Shown here: positions 15,342-22,552 of the stretch, one piece after another
How positions within the stretch are numbered: position 1 is the first letter of the stretch
Layout of the letters: each line of letters begins with the position of its first letter
Source: a virus
DNA: 30,057 nucleotides
IMG/VR virus record: IMGVR_UViG_3300048686_000134
Span: 1 to 30,057 of that record
Direction: 5' to 3' (one strand)
Position numbers and translations under genes: made by a program
Notes under the pieces: model-generated
Seen by the model: only the letters and a program-made list of their open reading frames with translations
What the model was told of the DNA's origin: nothing
Databases searched by the model: none

Positions 15342-17294
15342 CTACGCTGCTACAGTATTTCCTATATCTACTATTTCACATGCACCAGCAACACAACTTA
15401 GCTCTTGTGAACCACTAGTCGTATCTGATTTTTCATAAAGACTTAATAGCGACCAGTCAATGTTAGTTGGCATTTGACTTAAAGCAGATTCATATTCTTC
15501 TTTAGTAATTTCCTGATACGGAGCCTGCTTATATGTGTGTTCGCTTGCAGGAAGGAATGATACTCCACCGATGGAATCAAAGTTGTCATATACCCATGCT
15601 CCAACCCCAATCCACTCATCCTCATGAATATTTATCGTAACCGATGGGTTATGCTCAGTCCAATGCTCGCGGTACACCTTCCATATTTCAAGATGATCTA
15701 TTGCTGTTAGATCTTTTGTAACTATAGCATTTTCTGGTGCCTTAATTGGAAAATAAAAAACAGTCGTATCATTTGGCTTCATTACGTCTGGCTCATTTGG
15801 TAAGCCAGCATCCTTGAGAAACTGAGTCAATGGGTCTTTATTGTCTCCACGAACTGATCGTAGGTAATATGGTGCATACCATGGATGGATTCCACTTGAT
15901 ACTCCAGTTAGCTGAGATACAGTTCCAGATGGCTTAATAGTTGTTACTGATACCGAATGCTGAATACCAATCTTATCTGCTTCAATAGCATTCTCTCCAA
16001 CTGCTAGCTCCCTAAGACCGTTAAGCATATTCGGAAGATTGTTATGAATTTCTCCTGTTAGCTTGTTTCCAAATATACCAGTTAATGATACCCCAAGAAG
16101 TCTTTCTTCCTCTGTGTTATCCTTCCATGATTTACGGATATATTTAAAGTTTGAAAGAGTTGACTGCCAGGTACCTAGAATGGTTGCAAGCCTGACCTTT
16201 TCTGCAAGGTCTTCATATGTGTCCTCTGCTTCAATAACAACTTCTGTTAAATTACAGAATTGATTAGGACGAAGAAGAATTTCCCCACATGGATTAGTTC
16301 CCATTACTTTAGAAGAATCACGGCGGCTGAACTTATCAATATGCTTGCGAACACTATCCATATTATATATTCCCCGCTCTCCCGATTTCGACTCATATAG
16401 GTTCCTCCATTCTCTTAAAAATTGTGCGGTATTTGGCTTATTGTTATATACCGCTGAGTTGTTTGCAAGTGCTCTCTGTGGCTGAGATTCCCACCATTGA
16501 CCACTCTTGGCCTTTGCCATTTCAAAGTCATCAAGATTAGAAAGAGAAATAAGAGCAGAACGACGTACTCCACCAACTACAACTATTTCTCCAATCTTGC
16601 ACATAATGTCATGAGCCTCAATTGGCTTAAGTCTACGACCATGAGCATTCTTAAAAATTGAAACAGTGAATGTAAATAAATTATCAAGTGGATCTGGACC
16701 ACTAGCACGACCACCAAATATCTTAAGTCTGGCGCCTGCTGGACGAACCTTTGACATATCCCATCTTGGAATTTGACCACTAGTAAGCAAAGTTATTAAT
16801 TCCTTATATGCTTTTGCCCAACCAAGCTTAGAATCCTCAACAACGATTGTTGTCTCTGTTGGGAAAAACTCATCAGCAATAACTGGAAGATTGTCTAGAT
16901 ACTTTTGCTCTACTGAGAATCCTACACCTGTTCCGTTCATCAAGATATACATTGCCTCATCAAATGCACGATATGAGTCTACTGCAATAAAAGAACAATT
17001 GTATGCTGCAATGTTATCTCTCTCAAGTGCTGGGCCTGCTGTCATAAGAGCACGCATAGACGGCATGATCTTGTGATTCAAGATTGCGTTTTCTATTTCA
17101 TTAAATATATTATCGTTTACGTCATAGTTGTAATTTTCAGAAAGATGATTTTTCATAAAACTTATATAACGACCAACAGTTTCCACCCACGTTTCTCTAC
17201 GATTCTCTGATTCTATCCATCTAGCGTATCTGCTTATATGAATAAAATTTCTATAAAAGTCTTTGATTGATCCGTGATCGTTAATTAATGACAT
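15342..17294 (-). CDS. nrdJ: Adenosylcobalamin-dependent ribonucleotide reductase, class II monomeric type
   Basis: A 650-aa enzyme reducing ribonucleotides to deoxyribonucleotides for phage DNA synthesis, with coenzyme B12 as radical source. The active-site set is complete: Cys100 (AYNCSF) and Cys347 (FCNLTEV) are the redox pair, Cys336 in NPCGEI is the thiyl residue and Glu338 its partner, and the C-terminal shuttle pair is C634/C639 (CVAGAC). The spacing matches the monomeric Lactobacillus-type triphosphate reductase, though the protein is shorter than that enzyme (about 739 aa). Start: ATG 17294 with AGAGGAAG upstream. The in-frame extension to 17456 overlaps the divergent gene and looks non-coding. 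No thioredoxin/glutaredoxin or B12 riboswitch is seen nearby, so it must use host cobalamin and reductant. Confidence 0.95.
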   Translation of the reverse strand: MSLINDHGSIKDFYRNFIHISRYARWIESENRRETWVETVGRYISFMKNHLSENYNYDVNDNIFNEIENAILNHKIMPSMRALMTAGPALERDNIAAYNCSFIAVDSYRAFDEAMYILMNGTGVGFSVEQKYLDNLPVIADEFFPTETTIVVEDSKLGWAKAYKELITLLTSGQIPRWDMSKVRPAGARLKIFGGRASGPDPLDNLFTFTVSIFKNAHGRRLKPIEAHDIMCKIGEIVVVGGVRRSALISLSNLDDFEMAKAKSGQWWESQPQRALANNSAVYNNKPNTAQFLREWRNLYESKSGERGIYNMDSVRKHIDKFSRRDSSKVMGTNPCGEILLRPNQFCNLTEVVIEAEDTYEDLAEKVRLATILGTWQSTLSNFKYIRKSWKDNTEEERLLGVSLTGIFGNKLTGEIHNNLPNMLNGLRELAVGENAIEADKIGIQHSVSVTTIKPSGTVSQLTGVSSGIHPWYAPYYLRSVRGDNKDPLTQFLKDAGLPNEPDVMKPNDTTVFYFPIKAPENAIVTKDLTAIDHLEIWKVYREHWTEHNPSVTINIHEDEWIGVGAWVYDNFDSIGGVSFLPASEHTYKQAPYQEITKEEYESALSQMPTNIDWSLLSLYEKSDTTSGSQELSCVAGACEIVDIGNTVAA

Positions 17295-17330
17295 AAAAAC
17301 ACTTCCTCTGATAAAATTATGGATAGGTAC

Positions 17331-17339
17331 AATTCTACC
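17331..17339 (-). promoter_or_regulatory. Candidate extended -10 for ribonucleotide reductase
   Basis: Minus-strand TGGTAGAAT lies 36 nt before ATG 17294 in the divergent gap shared with the plus-strand small gene. The leader would contain AGAGGAAG. The overlapping plus-strand word TACAAT (17328-17333) could be the -10 for the opposite gene. Confidence 0.35.
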
Positions 17340-17359
17340 AGAAAAAAAAGGAACAATCA

Positions 17360-17584
17360 ATGGATATAACAATTCAAGAAGTTCATACATATAACGATTT
17401 GGTAAAGAACGGCAAAGCAGAAGAACTGATACTTCCAGGTGTCGGTCCCAACACAATGCTCTTTACTAGTGTTGACGAATATGATAAGGTATACTTCTAC
17501 AATAATCAAGAGGGTATAAAAATATATCCAGGAGAAGAAACAATAGGAAAAATCAAAAAGGTCTTGACAAATCTAGCCAAGTAA
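17360..17584 (+). CDS. Small unknown protein, 74 aa
   Basis: A hydrophilic 74-aa protein, MDITIQEVHTYNDLVKNG onward, with a short beta-rich middle (DEYDKVYFYNNQEGIKIY) and a Lys-rich C-terminal helix. I do not recognise it. It is likely real: the SD AAGGA lies 7 nt before ATG, and it is one of only three plus-strand genes, divergent from ribonucleotide reductase and upstream of the lysozyme-like gene. No TM or signal sequence. A regulatory or lysis-linked role is possible, but nothing in the sequence shows it. Confidence 0.65.
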   Translation: MDITIQEVHTYNDLVKNGKAEELILPGVGPNTMLFTSVDEYDKVYFYNNQEGIKIYPGEETIGKIKKVLTNLAK

Positions 17585-17697
17585 AGTACCATTGATGGGT
17601 GGTAAGGGAGGGAATAGATTATATATAATTATATATTATATATAAATATATATAGAACGTGCTTTAAATCATATAGTCCGAAATGTCCATTATTTAT
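17585..17697 (+). other. Intergenic region with 37-nt pure A/T alternating tract
   Basis: The gap between the two plus-strand genes holds an uninterrupted A/T tract at 17618-17654 built of TATA/ATAT words that are near-palindromic. Before it is a weak 5-bp hairpin (TACCA/TGGTA at 17587-17604), which is too short for a terminator. No tRNA or ORF is seen. The tract could be an easily melted element or a protein-binding site. Confidence 0.5.
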
Positions 17698-17726
17698 TTG
17701 ACACCCATACAATTTTATGGTAACCT
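17698..17726 (+). promoter_or_regulatory. Sigma70-type promoter for the lysozyme-like gene
   Basis: A consensus -35 TTGACA (17698-17703) is followed after 17 bp by TAACCT (17721-17726), which fits the actinobacterial TAnnnT -10. The start would be near 17733, giving a leader of about 26 nt with the SD AAGGAGG (17746-17752). It is the only perfect TTGACA -35 I found in the window. Confidence 0.6.
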
Positions 17727-17758
17727 GAAATAATGTTGCCGCCGCAAGGAGGAAACAG

Positions 17759-18295
17759 ATGAAAACGAAACTGGTAGGAGGTATTATGGCACTAATGCTG
17801 TTAGTAAGTGCAGTTCCATTTACAGCAACTAGTGCTACTGCCAACGAACAGGTGTATGCTAAGTCTGCACCGATTGCGACGGAGGCTTTGTATAAGCCTG
17901 TCGTAAAAAATAGGGAGGTTTTAACAAAGCCAAGCCCTTGTAAAAACTGGCTCGTTCGTAAGTTGAAAGAGGCAGGTTTTAAAGGTAAAGGACTGCGAAT
18001 CGCATGGGCAATTGCTATGCGTGAGAGTGGAGGAAGAGCTAATGCAATTTCTTCTACTGGAGACTATGGTGTCTTCCAGTTCAACCGCGCAGCACATAGT
18101 GGTCAACCATGGTGGGACACCGCCAAAATGCTTGACCGAAACTATAACATTATGATTGCTTATCAAATTTCTCAAGGTGGAAAGACATTCTACCCTTGGG
18201 ATATTGACGGTAATGGTAATCATAAGGGTAACTACACCTCTTCAGGTGTATACAATAAGTATAAGTCATGGTTTAACAAGTATCCGTGTAAGTAA
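17759..18295 (+). CDS. Secreted lysozyme/transglycosylase-like enzyme, candidate endolysin
   Basis: 178 aa. Residues 1-28 are a Sec signal peptide: KTK, then GGIMALMLLVSAVPF, and a cleavage site near ATSATA. Residues 60-178 form a lysozyme-like domain: WAIAMRESGGRANAISSTGDYGVFQFNR contains probable catalytic Glu89, with the family's S/TGDYGxFQ motif and a later YPWDIDGNG segment. Cys61 and Cys177 could form a disulfide outside the membrane. It probably cleaves peptidoglycan glycan strands. The SD AAGGAGG with 6-nt spacer, the TTGACA promoter and the terminator make it a self-contained unit, and its composition looks less AT-rich than its neighbours. It may be the phage endolysin exported by Sec, or a virulence- or fitness-type gene acquired from a host. 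Holin genes lie about 2.4 kb away. Confidence 0.8.
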   Translation: MKTKLVGGIMALMLLVSAVPFTATSATANEQVYAKSAPIATEALYKPVVKNREVLTKPSPCKNWLVRKLKEAGFKGKGLRIAWAIAMRESGGRANAISSTGDYGVFQFNRAAHSGQPWWDTAKMLDRNYNIMIAYQISQGGKTFYPWDIDGNGNHKGNYTSSGVYNKYKSWFNKYPCK

Positions 18296-18301
18296 ATCAG
18301 G

Positions 18302-18347
18302 CGGGGTAAGAAATCTACTTTAAAAAGGTGGCAACATTCTTACCCCG
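18302..18347 (+). terminator. Rho-independent terminator after lysozyme-like gene
   Basis: An 11-bp perfect stem, CGGGGTAAGAA with TTCTTACCCCG, a 24-nt loop, then TCTTTTTTATT. It ends plus-strand transcription just before the convergent glycosyltransferase gene (stop at 18354). The stem may also act on the minus strand, where the tail is less T-rich. Confidence 0.85.
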
Positions 18348-18353
18348 TCTTTT

Positions 18354-19451
18354 TTATTGATCTCTAATTTGAAGCATTACATCATTCCATTCGCCACCAC
18401 GAACTTCCATTGATTGATACTTCTTAATATTTTCTAGATTTCTTTCTACGTCTTCTTTTCTGATTTTGGGGTCAAGTAGTTCTTCACAATGAGCAATCCA
18501 CTCTTGTTCATTATTTGCTACTCTTCCAATGCCTTGTTCTTCTAAAAGTGCGTACTCTGGACTATATGAGGCAATCCAAGGTACGCCAGCGGCAGAATAC
18601 TCAAGACCTTTGATTCCAGATTTTGCATGATTGAACATAACATTATTTAGTGGAACCATACCCACATCAATTTTTCTAAAAAGCTCTGGATACTTGCTAA
18701 TAGGCTTCATAGGCTCTTTAGACTTTTTTACAGATCTAGGTATTCCAAGCTGATCCGCCGCCGCAGGAGCATTGATAATGTTTCCAGAATGGTGAAATGA
18801 TAAGTGATTCTTATCAAGAAAATCACCAAACCACGGACTTAATTGTTCAAGATCCATAGATCTCCATGGAGTAGCACCTACCCAACCAAATTGTGGTAGA
18901 CCACGAGAATGATCGTTTCTCTGTCTCCATCGTGGTAAATCTATACCATTACGAACCATATAGACATTATCATAACCCTTTTCATTCTTATAAAAATCAT
19001 AAAGAAATGGAGTAGATGTAATAATTGCATCTGCATTCTTAATAATGTACATATAGTGATCACGATTATTATCTGGATTTTTTTCAGGATCTGTCATCTC
19101 ATAAGCCATATTTGACTTTTCAAGTCCTTCAAACCAATCATCAATATCTACAACAATTTTTTGACCTTTAGATTTTGCGTCATCAATTTTTTCTGCAACG
19201 GATTTCATCATTATTAACTTCATAACAATAATGTCCCATCCATGAACAGCTTTATCGTCTGGTATAAGCATTCCAAATCCGTGTTGGTCATTGTAACCAG
19301 GAAATCCTATTCCTGTGACCCACCCATGCTTTTCTAATTCCTTCATAGGAAGATAGCATCTATACCAAGCGCAACCGTTTGGTTCTAATGGATTGGTGCC
19401 AAAGGCCCAATCAAATGTTAAAAATGAAACAGTGGGAATATGTTCTGTCAT
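18354..19451 (-). CDS. GT-B fold glycosyltransferase (GT4-like)
   Basis: A 365-aa enzyme that would move a sugar from a nucleotide donor to an acceptor. Early residues CAWYRCYLPMKELEKHG are typical of phage-encoded GT4-like proteins. The central VVDIDDWFEG and ITSTPFLYDFY mark the inter-domain region. The donor-site helix is NHAKSGIKGLEYSAAGVPWI, the family's K-x-x-E pattern. The start is ATG 19451, overlapping the TGA of the preceding gene as ATGA; the GTG at 19469 is less likely. Co-transcription with tail-fibre-like genes suggests its acceptor could be a virion protein, but phage DNA or host-surface glycans are alternatives. No signal peptide or TM, so it acts in the cytoplasm. Confidence 0.82.
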   Translation of the reverse strand: MTEHIPTVSFLTFDWAFGTNPLEPNGCAWYRCYLPMKELEKHGWVTGIGFPGYNDQHGFGMLIPDDKAVHGWDIIVMKLIMMKSVAEKIDDAKSKGQKIVVDIDDWFEGLEKSNMAYEMTDPEKNPDNNRDHYMYIIKNADAIITSTPFLYDFYKNEKGYDNVYMVRNGIDLPRWRQRNDHSRGLPQFGWVGATPWRSMDLEQLSPWFGDFLDKNHLSFHHSGNIINAPAAADQLGIPRSVKKSKEPMKPISKYPELFRKIDVGMVPLNNVMFNHAKSGIKGLEYSAAGVPWIASYSPEYALLEEQGIGRVANNEQEWIAHCEELLDPKIRKEDVERNLENIKKYQSMEVRGGEWNDVMLQIRDQ

Positions 19452-19666
19452 GGATTCTGATTTGTCCACTTACCAATAGAGGCGTTATACTTTAACACCT
19501 GACCGTTTTGTGGATTTGTTATTAGAACATCTGAAAGTCCTGTAACACTTCCACCAGAAATTGGATGAGAGTGTGGTGATGGAACACCCATCAATGGAAC
19601 CCACTTATCCAATTCTGAATCATATATTCTTGCAAGCTTTGGGCTGCTGTCGTCTACTGTTGGCAT
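19448..19666 (-). CDS. Small tail-fibre-like protein, 72 aa
   Basis: Contains KLARIYDSELDKWVPLMG and SHPISGGSVTGLSDVLITNP then GQVLKYNASIGKWTNQ. The 'DVxI..P.nGQVLkYn...gkW.N' motif is widespread in phage tail fibres and base structures. AAGGAT lies upstream of ATG, in the 8-nt gap after the 230-aa fibre-like gene, and the stop overlaps the glycosyltransferase start. It may be an adaptor segment of a split fibre. Only this motif supports a virion role. Confidence 0.68.
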   Translation of the reverse strand: MPTVDDSSPKLARIYDSELDKWVPLMGVPSPHSHPISGGSVTGLSDVLITNPQNGQVLKYNASIGKWTNQNP

Positions 19667-19674
19667 ATTTATCC

Positions 19675-20367
19675 TTACGCTGGTGCTATCGTTGTAATTG
19701 TACCAGAAGCTCCCATATATTTCAATGCTCCACCACTAACAAAAATAAATCCACCATTAACTGGTAATGATCCTGGTGAAGCACTATTTGCTATAAAAAT
19801 TTTGAAACCATCCATAAAAGAAGAATTTGATAGAAACAAATTTCCAGATAAGTTGATGGCTCCGTTTACATTTGCATTATTGTTTATTGTAGTTGATCCA
19901 TTTACTGCAAGATTTCCGTTAATTGCAGCAGATCCAGAAACATTTATTGTTGAAGCACTTGTTACTGTAACAATTGTTTGATTGACTGGATTTTCAAATG
20001 TTACTGGTGCCTGAAAAAGATGTGCTCCAGTCCATGTATAGTTTGCCCCAGTATCTACTTTTCCACCCAATAAAAACCATGTATCAGTATCTGAGTCATA
20101 TACATATCCTGGTTTTCCAGTAGTATTTATTGTTGCATATATGAGTGTACCGTTTGCTGGAGTAGTTCCAGCATTAGAAAGCCCAGTTTTTAAAAATGTA
20201 AATTGTGTACCAGACACTACAGAGTCTACTGTATAGCTGCCATTTATCTGGCTGTTAACTGCTTTAATTGTAAAATATGTTCCCTGACTAAGCCCATGAG
20301 CAGCAGAGGTATTTATTGTTACAGTGTTATTGTTAACAGAATAGGAATTAATAACTATACTAGGCAT
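19675..20367 (-). CDS. Tail fibre / minor structural protein
   Basis: A 230-aa protein. Residues 1-65 form a small beta domain (VTINTSAAHGLSQGTYFTIK) that often occurs at the start of phage structural proteins. Residues 85-115 include YDSDTDTWFLLGGKVD and YTWTGAHLFQAPVTF. Residues 130-185 are Asn/Ser/Thr-rich imperfect repeats (INGNLAVNGSTTINNNANV) suited to a beta-helix or triple-stranded stalk. The C terminus GGALKYMGASGTITTIAPA is a recurrent end motif of phage fibre proteins. It starts at ATG 20367, 9 nt after TGATATAAT, with an almost leaderless transcript, right after the holin-operon terminator. No enzymatic motif is seen. Confidence 0.75.
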   Translation of the reverse strand: MPSIVINSYSVNNNTVTINTSAAHGLSQGTYFTIKAVNSQINGSYTVDSVVSGTQFTFLKTGLSNAGTTPANGTLIYATINTTGKPGYVYDSDTDTWFLLGGKVDTGANYTWTGAHLFQAPVTFENPVNQTIVTVTSASTINVSGSAAINGNLAVNGSTTINNNANVNGAINLSGNLFLSNSSFMDGFKIFIANSASPGSLPVNGGFIFVSGGALKYMGASGTITTIAPA

Positions 20368-20376
20368 GATATAAAA

Positions 20377-20385
20377 ATTATATCA
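20377..20385 (-). promoter_or_regulatory. Extended -10 TGATATAAT before fibre-like gene
   Basis: Minus-strand TGATATAAT, 9 nt before ATG 20367, predicting a leader of about 3 nt. It follows the terminator of the holin unit. Confidence 0.6.
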
Positions 20386-20407
20386 CGATACAGCTATGGT
20401 TCTAAAT

Positions 20408-20439
20408 CAAAAAAAGAAAAAGGCACCCATTAGGATGCC
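20408..20439 (-). terminator. Terminator after holin unit
   Basis: On the minus strand a 7-bp stem, GGCATCC with GGGTGCC (one G-U pair), encloses a TAAT loop. It is followed by TTTTTCTTTTTTTGA. It ends the 21021-20457 unit and is the clearest minus-strand terminator in the window. Confidence 0.8.
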
Positions 20440-20456
20440 AGTTTCCATATTTAACC

Positions 20457-20720
20457 TTAAATGAGGCTAGGATCGTCCTTTTCGGGACCAATATTAGCTG
20501 ATACTATTGATGTTGCATATGACAATACCGCTGCTCCTAGAGATACGCCTGCAAGGGTTTGCCAATCAGCACTAAATGCATCAAATAGTGTTGCGGCAGC
20601 AGTCAGTGAAAGAAATGTCTGTGCCAATGTCTTAATTGCTCGCTCTGTGGCTTTAAGCCAAAATTCCTTTTCTAGCAATGATCCTCCTTTATTCCTGGAT
20701 CTTGTAATTGTATCAGACAT
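20457..20720 (-). CDS. Holin, r1t-type
   Basis: An 87-aa membrane protein that would permeabilise the membrane for lysis. The signature is FWLKATERAIKTLAQTFLSL near the N terminus, a second hydrophobic helix (LAGVSLGAAVLSYATSIVSA) and the C-terminal GPEKDDPSLI, all characteristic of the r1t/phiLC3-type holin family of Gram-positive phages. The start ATG 20720 (MSDTITRSRN) overlaps the upstream gene by 8 nt; GAGG lies about 12 nt upstream. An upstream in-frame ATG (MEDMSD) is possible and could provide a dual start, as in holin/antiholin pairs. It is transcribed with the two-TM protein and ended by the terminator at 20408-20439. Confidence 0.85.
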   Translation of the reverse strand: MSDTITRSRNKGGSLLEKEFWLKATERAIKTLAQTFLSLTAAATLFDAFSADWQTLAGVSLGAAVLSYATSIVSANIGPEKDDPSLI

Positions 20721-21021
20721 GTCTTCCATCCTCAATAGGCATTTCAATATTTTCTTCAAAATCATTAGTTGTTTCGTTACTATATGTATTTTTATTTTCT
20801 AATGACATTGATCTCCAAAGCCTTACATCTTGATATGCAGCACCACCAATGTATGATGCAACAACTGCTCCCATTAAACCAAATGCCCCTAATGCTAGGG
20901 TGTCACCAATATCTGTGTTATCCCATCTTATAGCTACATAAACTATAATTATTGCGGCAAAAAGAAGAGATCCAAATACTGCTCGCCTTCTAAGTTTCCA
21001 TGATGGTCCTTGTTGAGCCAT
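20713..21021 (-). CDS. Two-TM membrane protein, possible second holin or antiholin
   Basis: A 102-aa protein. The N terminus is positive (WKLRRRAVFG), with TM1 at about 15-33 and TM2 at about 41-61 (LALGAFGLMGAVVASYIGGAA), then an acidic soluble C-terminal tail. The segment after TM2, SYIGGAAYQDVRLWR, resembles small membrane proteins encoded next to holins. It lies directly upstream of and overlapping the r1t-type holin, which supports a lysis role. The ATG at 21021 is exactly 7 nt after the TGATATAAT hexamer, predicting a leaderless mRNA. The function is not proven by any motif. Confidence 0.7.
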   Translation of the reverse strand: MAQQGPSWKLRRRAVFGSLLFAAIIIVYVAIRWDNTDIGDTLALGAFGLMGAVVASYIGGAAYQDVRLWRSMSLENKNTYSNETTNDFEENIEMPIEDGRHV

Positions 21022-21027
21022 ATAAAA

Positions 21028-21036
21028 ATTATATCA
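21028..21036 (-). promoter_or_regulatory. Leaderless promoter TGATATAAT of the holin unit
   Basis: Minus-strand TGATATAAT, six bases TTTTAT, then ATG 21021. The predicted start site is the A of ATG. It lies in a 44-bp divergent gap opposite the oxygenase promoter. Confidence 0.7.
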
Positions 21037-21050
21037 TTTTATCTAAATGT

Positions 21051-21059
21051 TGCTATAAT
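21051..21059 (+). promoter_or_regulatory. Leaderless promoter TGCTATAAT of the plus-strand oxygenase
   Basis: TGCTATAAT, six bases GTTCCA, then ATG 21066. The spacing is identical to the divergent holin-unit promoter. No SD is present before the ATG. Confidence 0.65.
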
Positions 21060-21065
21060 GTTCCA

Positions 21066-21851
21066 ATGATTGTAGAAGAACTATATCCGCAAATACTAGT
21101 ATTTCATGATGCATTAGAAGATCCTAAAAATTTTTTAGAAACAATAACTAACCCTAATGAATTTGTTGAACCATGGCATGATTGGTATACTTTAGGAAAA
21201 CAAACTATGTTTAAAAATTATCCGTATTTTAATTTTAATAATTTTCCTAGTGAAGAAGAATGGTTAAGTTCTTGCAATCAAAGCGATAATGATTTAGCAA
21301 AATATATAGCAAACATTTTTTATAAATGTACAAAATACTATGTTGATAAATATAATGTAGATATTGAAAATTGGAATCATGGAATGCCTACAATTTGTAG
21401 TCACAAGGGTAGCGAAATTGAAGAGCCTGGATCAGAAAAAACATTGGCAATGCAATATCATACAGATTTTGTAATGTCACAAAAAGATAATCCTGGTTTT
21501 AAGCATTGGATTACCTGTAATTTATATATAAATGACGAATATGATGGTGGTGAAGTTTCATATAAACTATTTAAAGATGATGGCACTTATGACTTATTAA
21601 AATATAAACCAAAAGCTGGAGATGCTGTAGTTTTTCCATCTCACGAACCTTACTATCATGGTGTTAAAAAAACAAAAAATGGAGAAAAATTTTTTATAAG
21701 AATGTTTTGGGGATACAATTATTCTGGTAGCAAAGAGTGGTTAGAAAATAAAAATAAATATGGCGATGCATGGGAACAAATGGAAAAGGAAAGAATTAAA
21801 AAAGAAAACATGTCATCTTTATGGATGAAGGGTCATATAGAAGAAGATTAG
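21066..21851 (+). CDS. 2OG-Fe(II) oxygenase, prolyl-4-hydroxylase type (plus strand)
   Basis: 261 aa. It uses O2 and 2-oxoglutarate with Fe(II) to hydroxylate a substrate, probably a protein proline or another side chain. The metal triad is H132-x-D134 (QYHTDF) and H198 (YYHGVKK), with R212 (FFIRMFW) for 2-oxoglutarate. The core NLYINDEYDGGEVSYKLF and KPKAGDAVVFPSHEP is the standard P4H beta-helix. ATG 21066 (MIVEELYPQI) is chosen because it sits 7 nt after TGCTATAAT; the upstream in-frame ATGs lie before the promoter. The gene is very AT-rich and is the only oxygenase on this strand. Its TAG overlaps the TAA of the convergent oxygenase gene by 4 bp. The substrate is unknown. Confidence 0.88.
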   Translation: MIVEELYPQILVFHDALEDPKNFLETITNPNEFVEPWHDWYTLGKQTMFKNYPYFNFNNFPSEEEWLSSCNQSDNDLAKYIANIFYKCTKYYVDKYNVDIENWNHGMPTICSHKGSEIEEPGSEKTLAMQYHTDFVMSQKDNPGFKHWITCNLYINDEYDGGEVSYKLFKDDGTYDLLKYKPKAGDAVVFPSHEPYYHGVKKTKNGEKFFIRMFWGYNYSGSKEWLENKNKYGDAWEQMEKERIKKENMSSLWMKGHIEED

Positions 21852-22552
21852 TCTTTATGATATTGATGAATTGGATGAATAGTCTCTTCTGCTTCACCAG
21901 TTTCTATATTCTCAAAAACTCTATTTTGCTCCATTAATCTTTTTACTGCGGGATCAAATGCAAATGTAGTAGAAATATATCTATTTGGTCCGTCAAGAAC
22001 TGGCAATGTGCTATGAGTATACTTAGTTGTTCCTGGATGCATAAGTAAGTCACCAGCTTCTGGCTTGTATTTTATATTTAAGTTTTCATAAAATACTTCT
22101 CCACCATTAAAGTCATTGTGATAAAGAACCATTCCAAACTGAACATAATTTGTTGTTCCATCAGTTCCAGATGGATTATCTGCGTGTGGAAACATTTTTT
22201 CACCAGGCTTCATTCTATGAACAGTGATTAGCCCACCAAAAATCCATTTTTCTTCTCTTTCATCATCAAAAAGATTTCTTATTCTTTGCATTACATTATG
22301 AATTATTGGATTAGATATATTTTCTTCTCCAACATAGGCTATTTTTTTATTCCACCATTCACGTTTATCTTTGTCCCATTGTTCATCTGTAGCAGATTCA
22401 GCTATGTTTAAAAACCAATCTCTTTCATCTTGAGTTGTAAAATTTTTTATTACATGAATATTCTTTTCAACTTGATAATAGTTTGGGTGATTTAAAATTT
22501 TTTCTACCTGATATATGCTTTCGTCACTAATAATATCGTTTAAATTTTTCAT
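21848..22552 (-). CDS. 2OG-Fe(II) oxygenase, prolyl-4-hydroxylase type
   Basis: A 234-aa enzyme of the same superfamily. Metal ligands are H123-x-D125 (MFPHADNP) and H180 (KYTHSTLP), with R191 (GPNRYIST) for 2-oxoglutarate. Core strands are VLYHNDFNGGEVFYENL and IKYKPEAGDLLMHPG. The acidic C-terminal extension (EETIHPIHQYHKD) is not part of the core. The start ATG overlaps the TGA of the upstream oxygenase gene as ATGA, so the two are co-translated. All catalytic residues are present, so it should be active. It diverges clearly from the other two in the N-terminal half, suggesting a different substrate. Protein hydroxylation is inferred from family only. Confidence 0.88.
   Translation of the reverse strand: MKNLNDIISDESIYQVEKILNHPNYYQVEKNIHVIKNFTTQDERDWFLNIAESATDEQWDKDKREWWNKKIAYVGEENISNPIIHNVMQRIRNLFDDEREEKWIFGGLITVHRMKPGEKMFPHADNPSGTDGTTNYVQFGMVLYHNDFNGGEVFYENLNIKYKPEAGDLLMHPGTTKYTHSTLPVLDGPNRYISTTFAFDPAVKRLMEQNRVFENIETGEAEETIHPIHQYHKD

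Noticed and set aside
17295-17456. N-terminal extension of ribonucleotide reductase to 17456
   Set aside because: It overlaps the divergent small gene, encodes atypical sequence and lacks an SD. ATG 17294 with AGAGGAAG gives a normal N terminus.
17585-17758. tRNA or riboswitch in the largest gene-free gap
   Set aside because: No cloverleaf arms or conserved loops were found; only an A/T tract and a promoter.
21000-21065. Earlier in-frame start of the plus-strand oxygenase at 21000
   Set aside because: It would cross the divergent gene start and lie upstream of the TGCTATAAT promoter. The extra residues do not look like the family.
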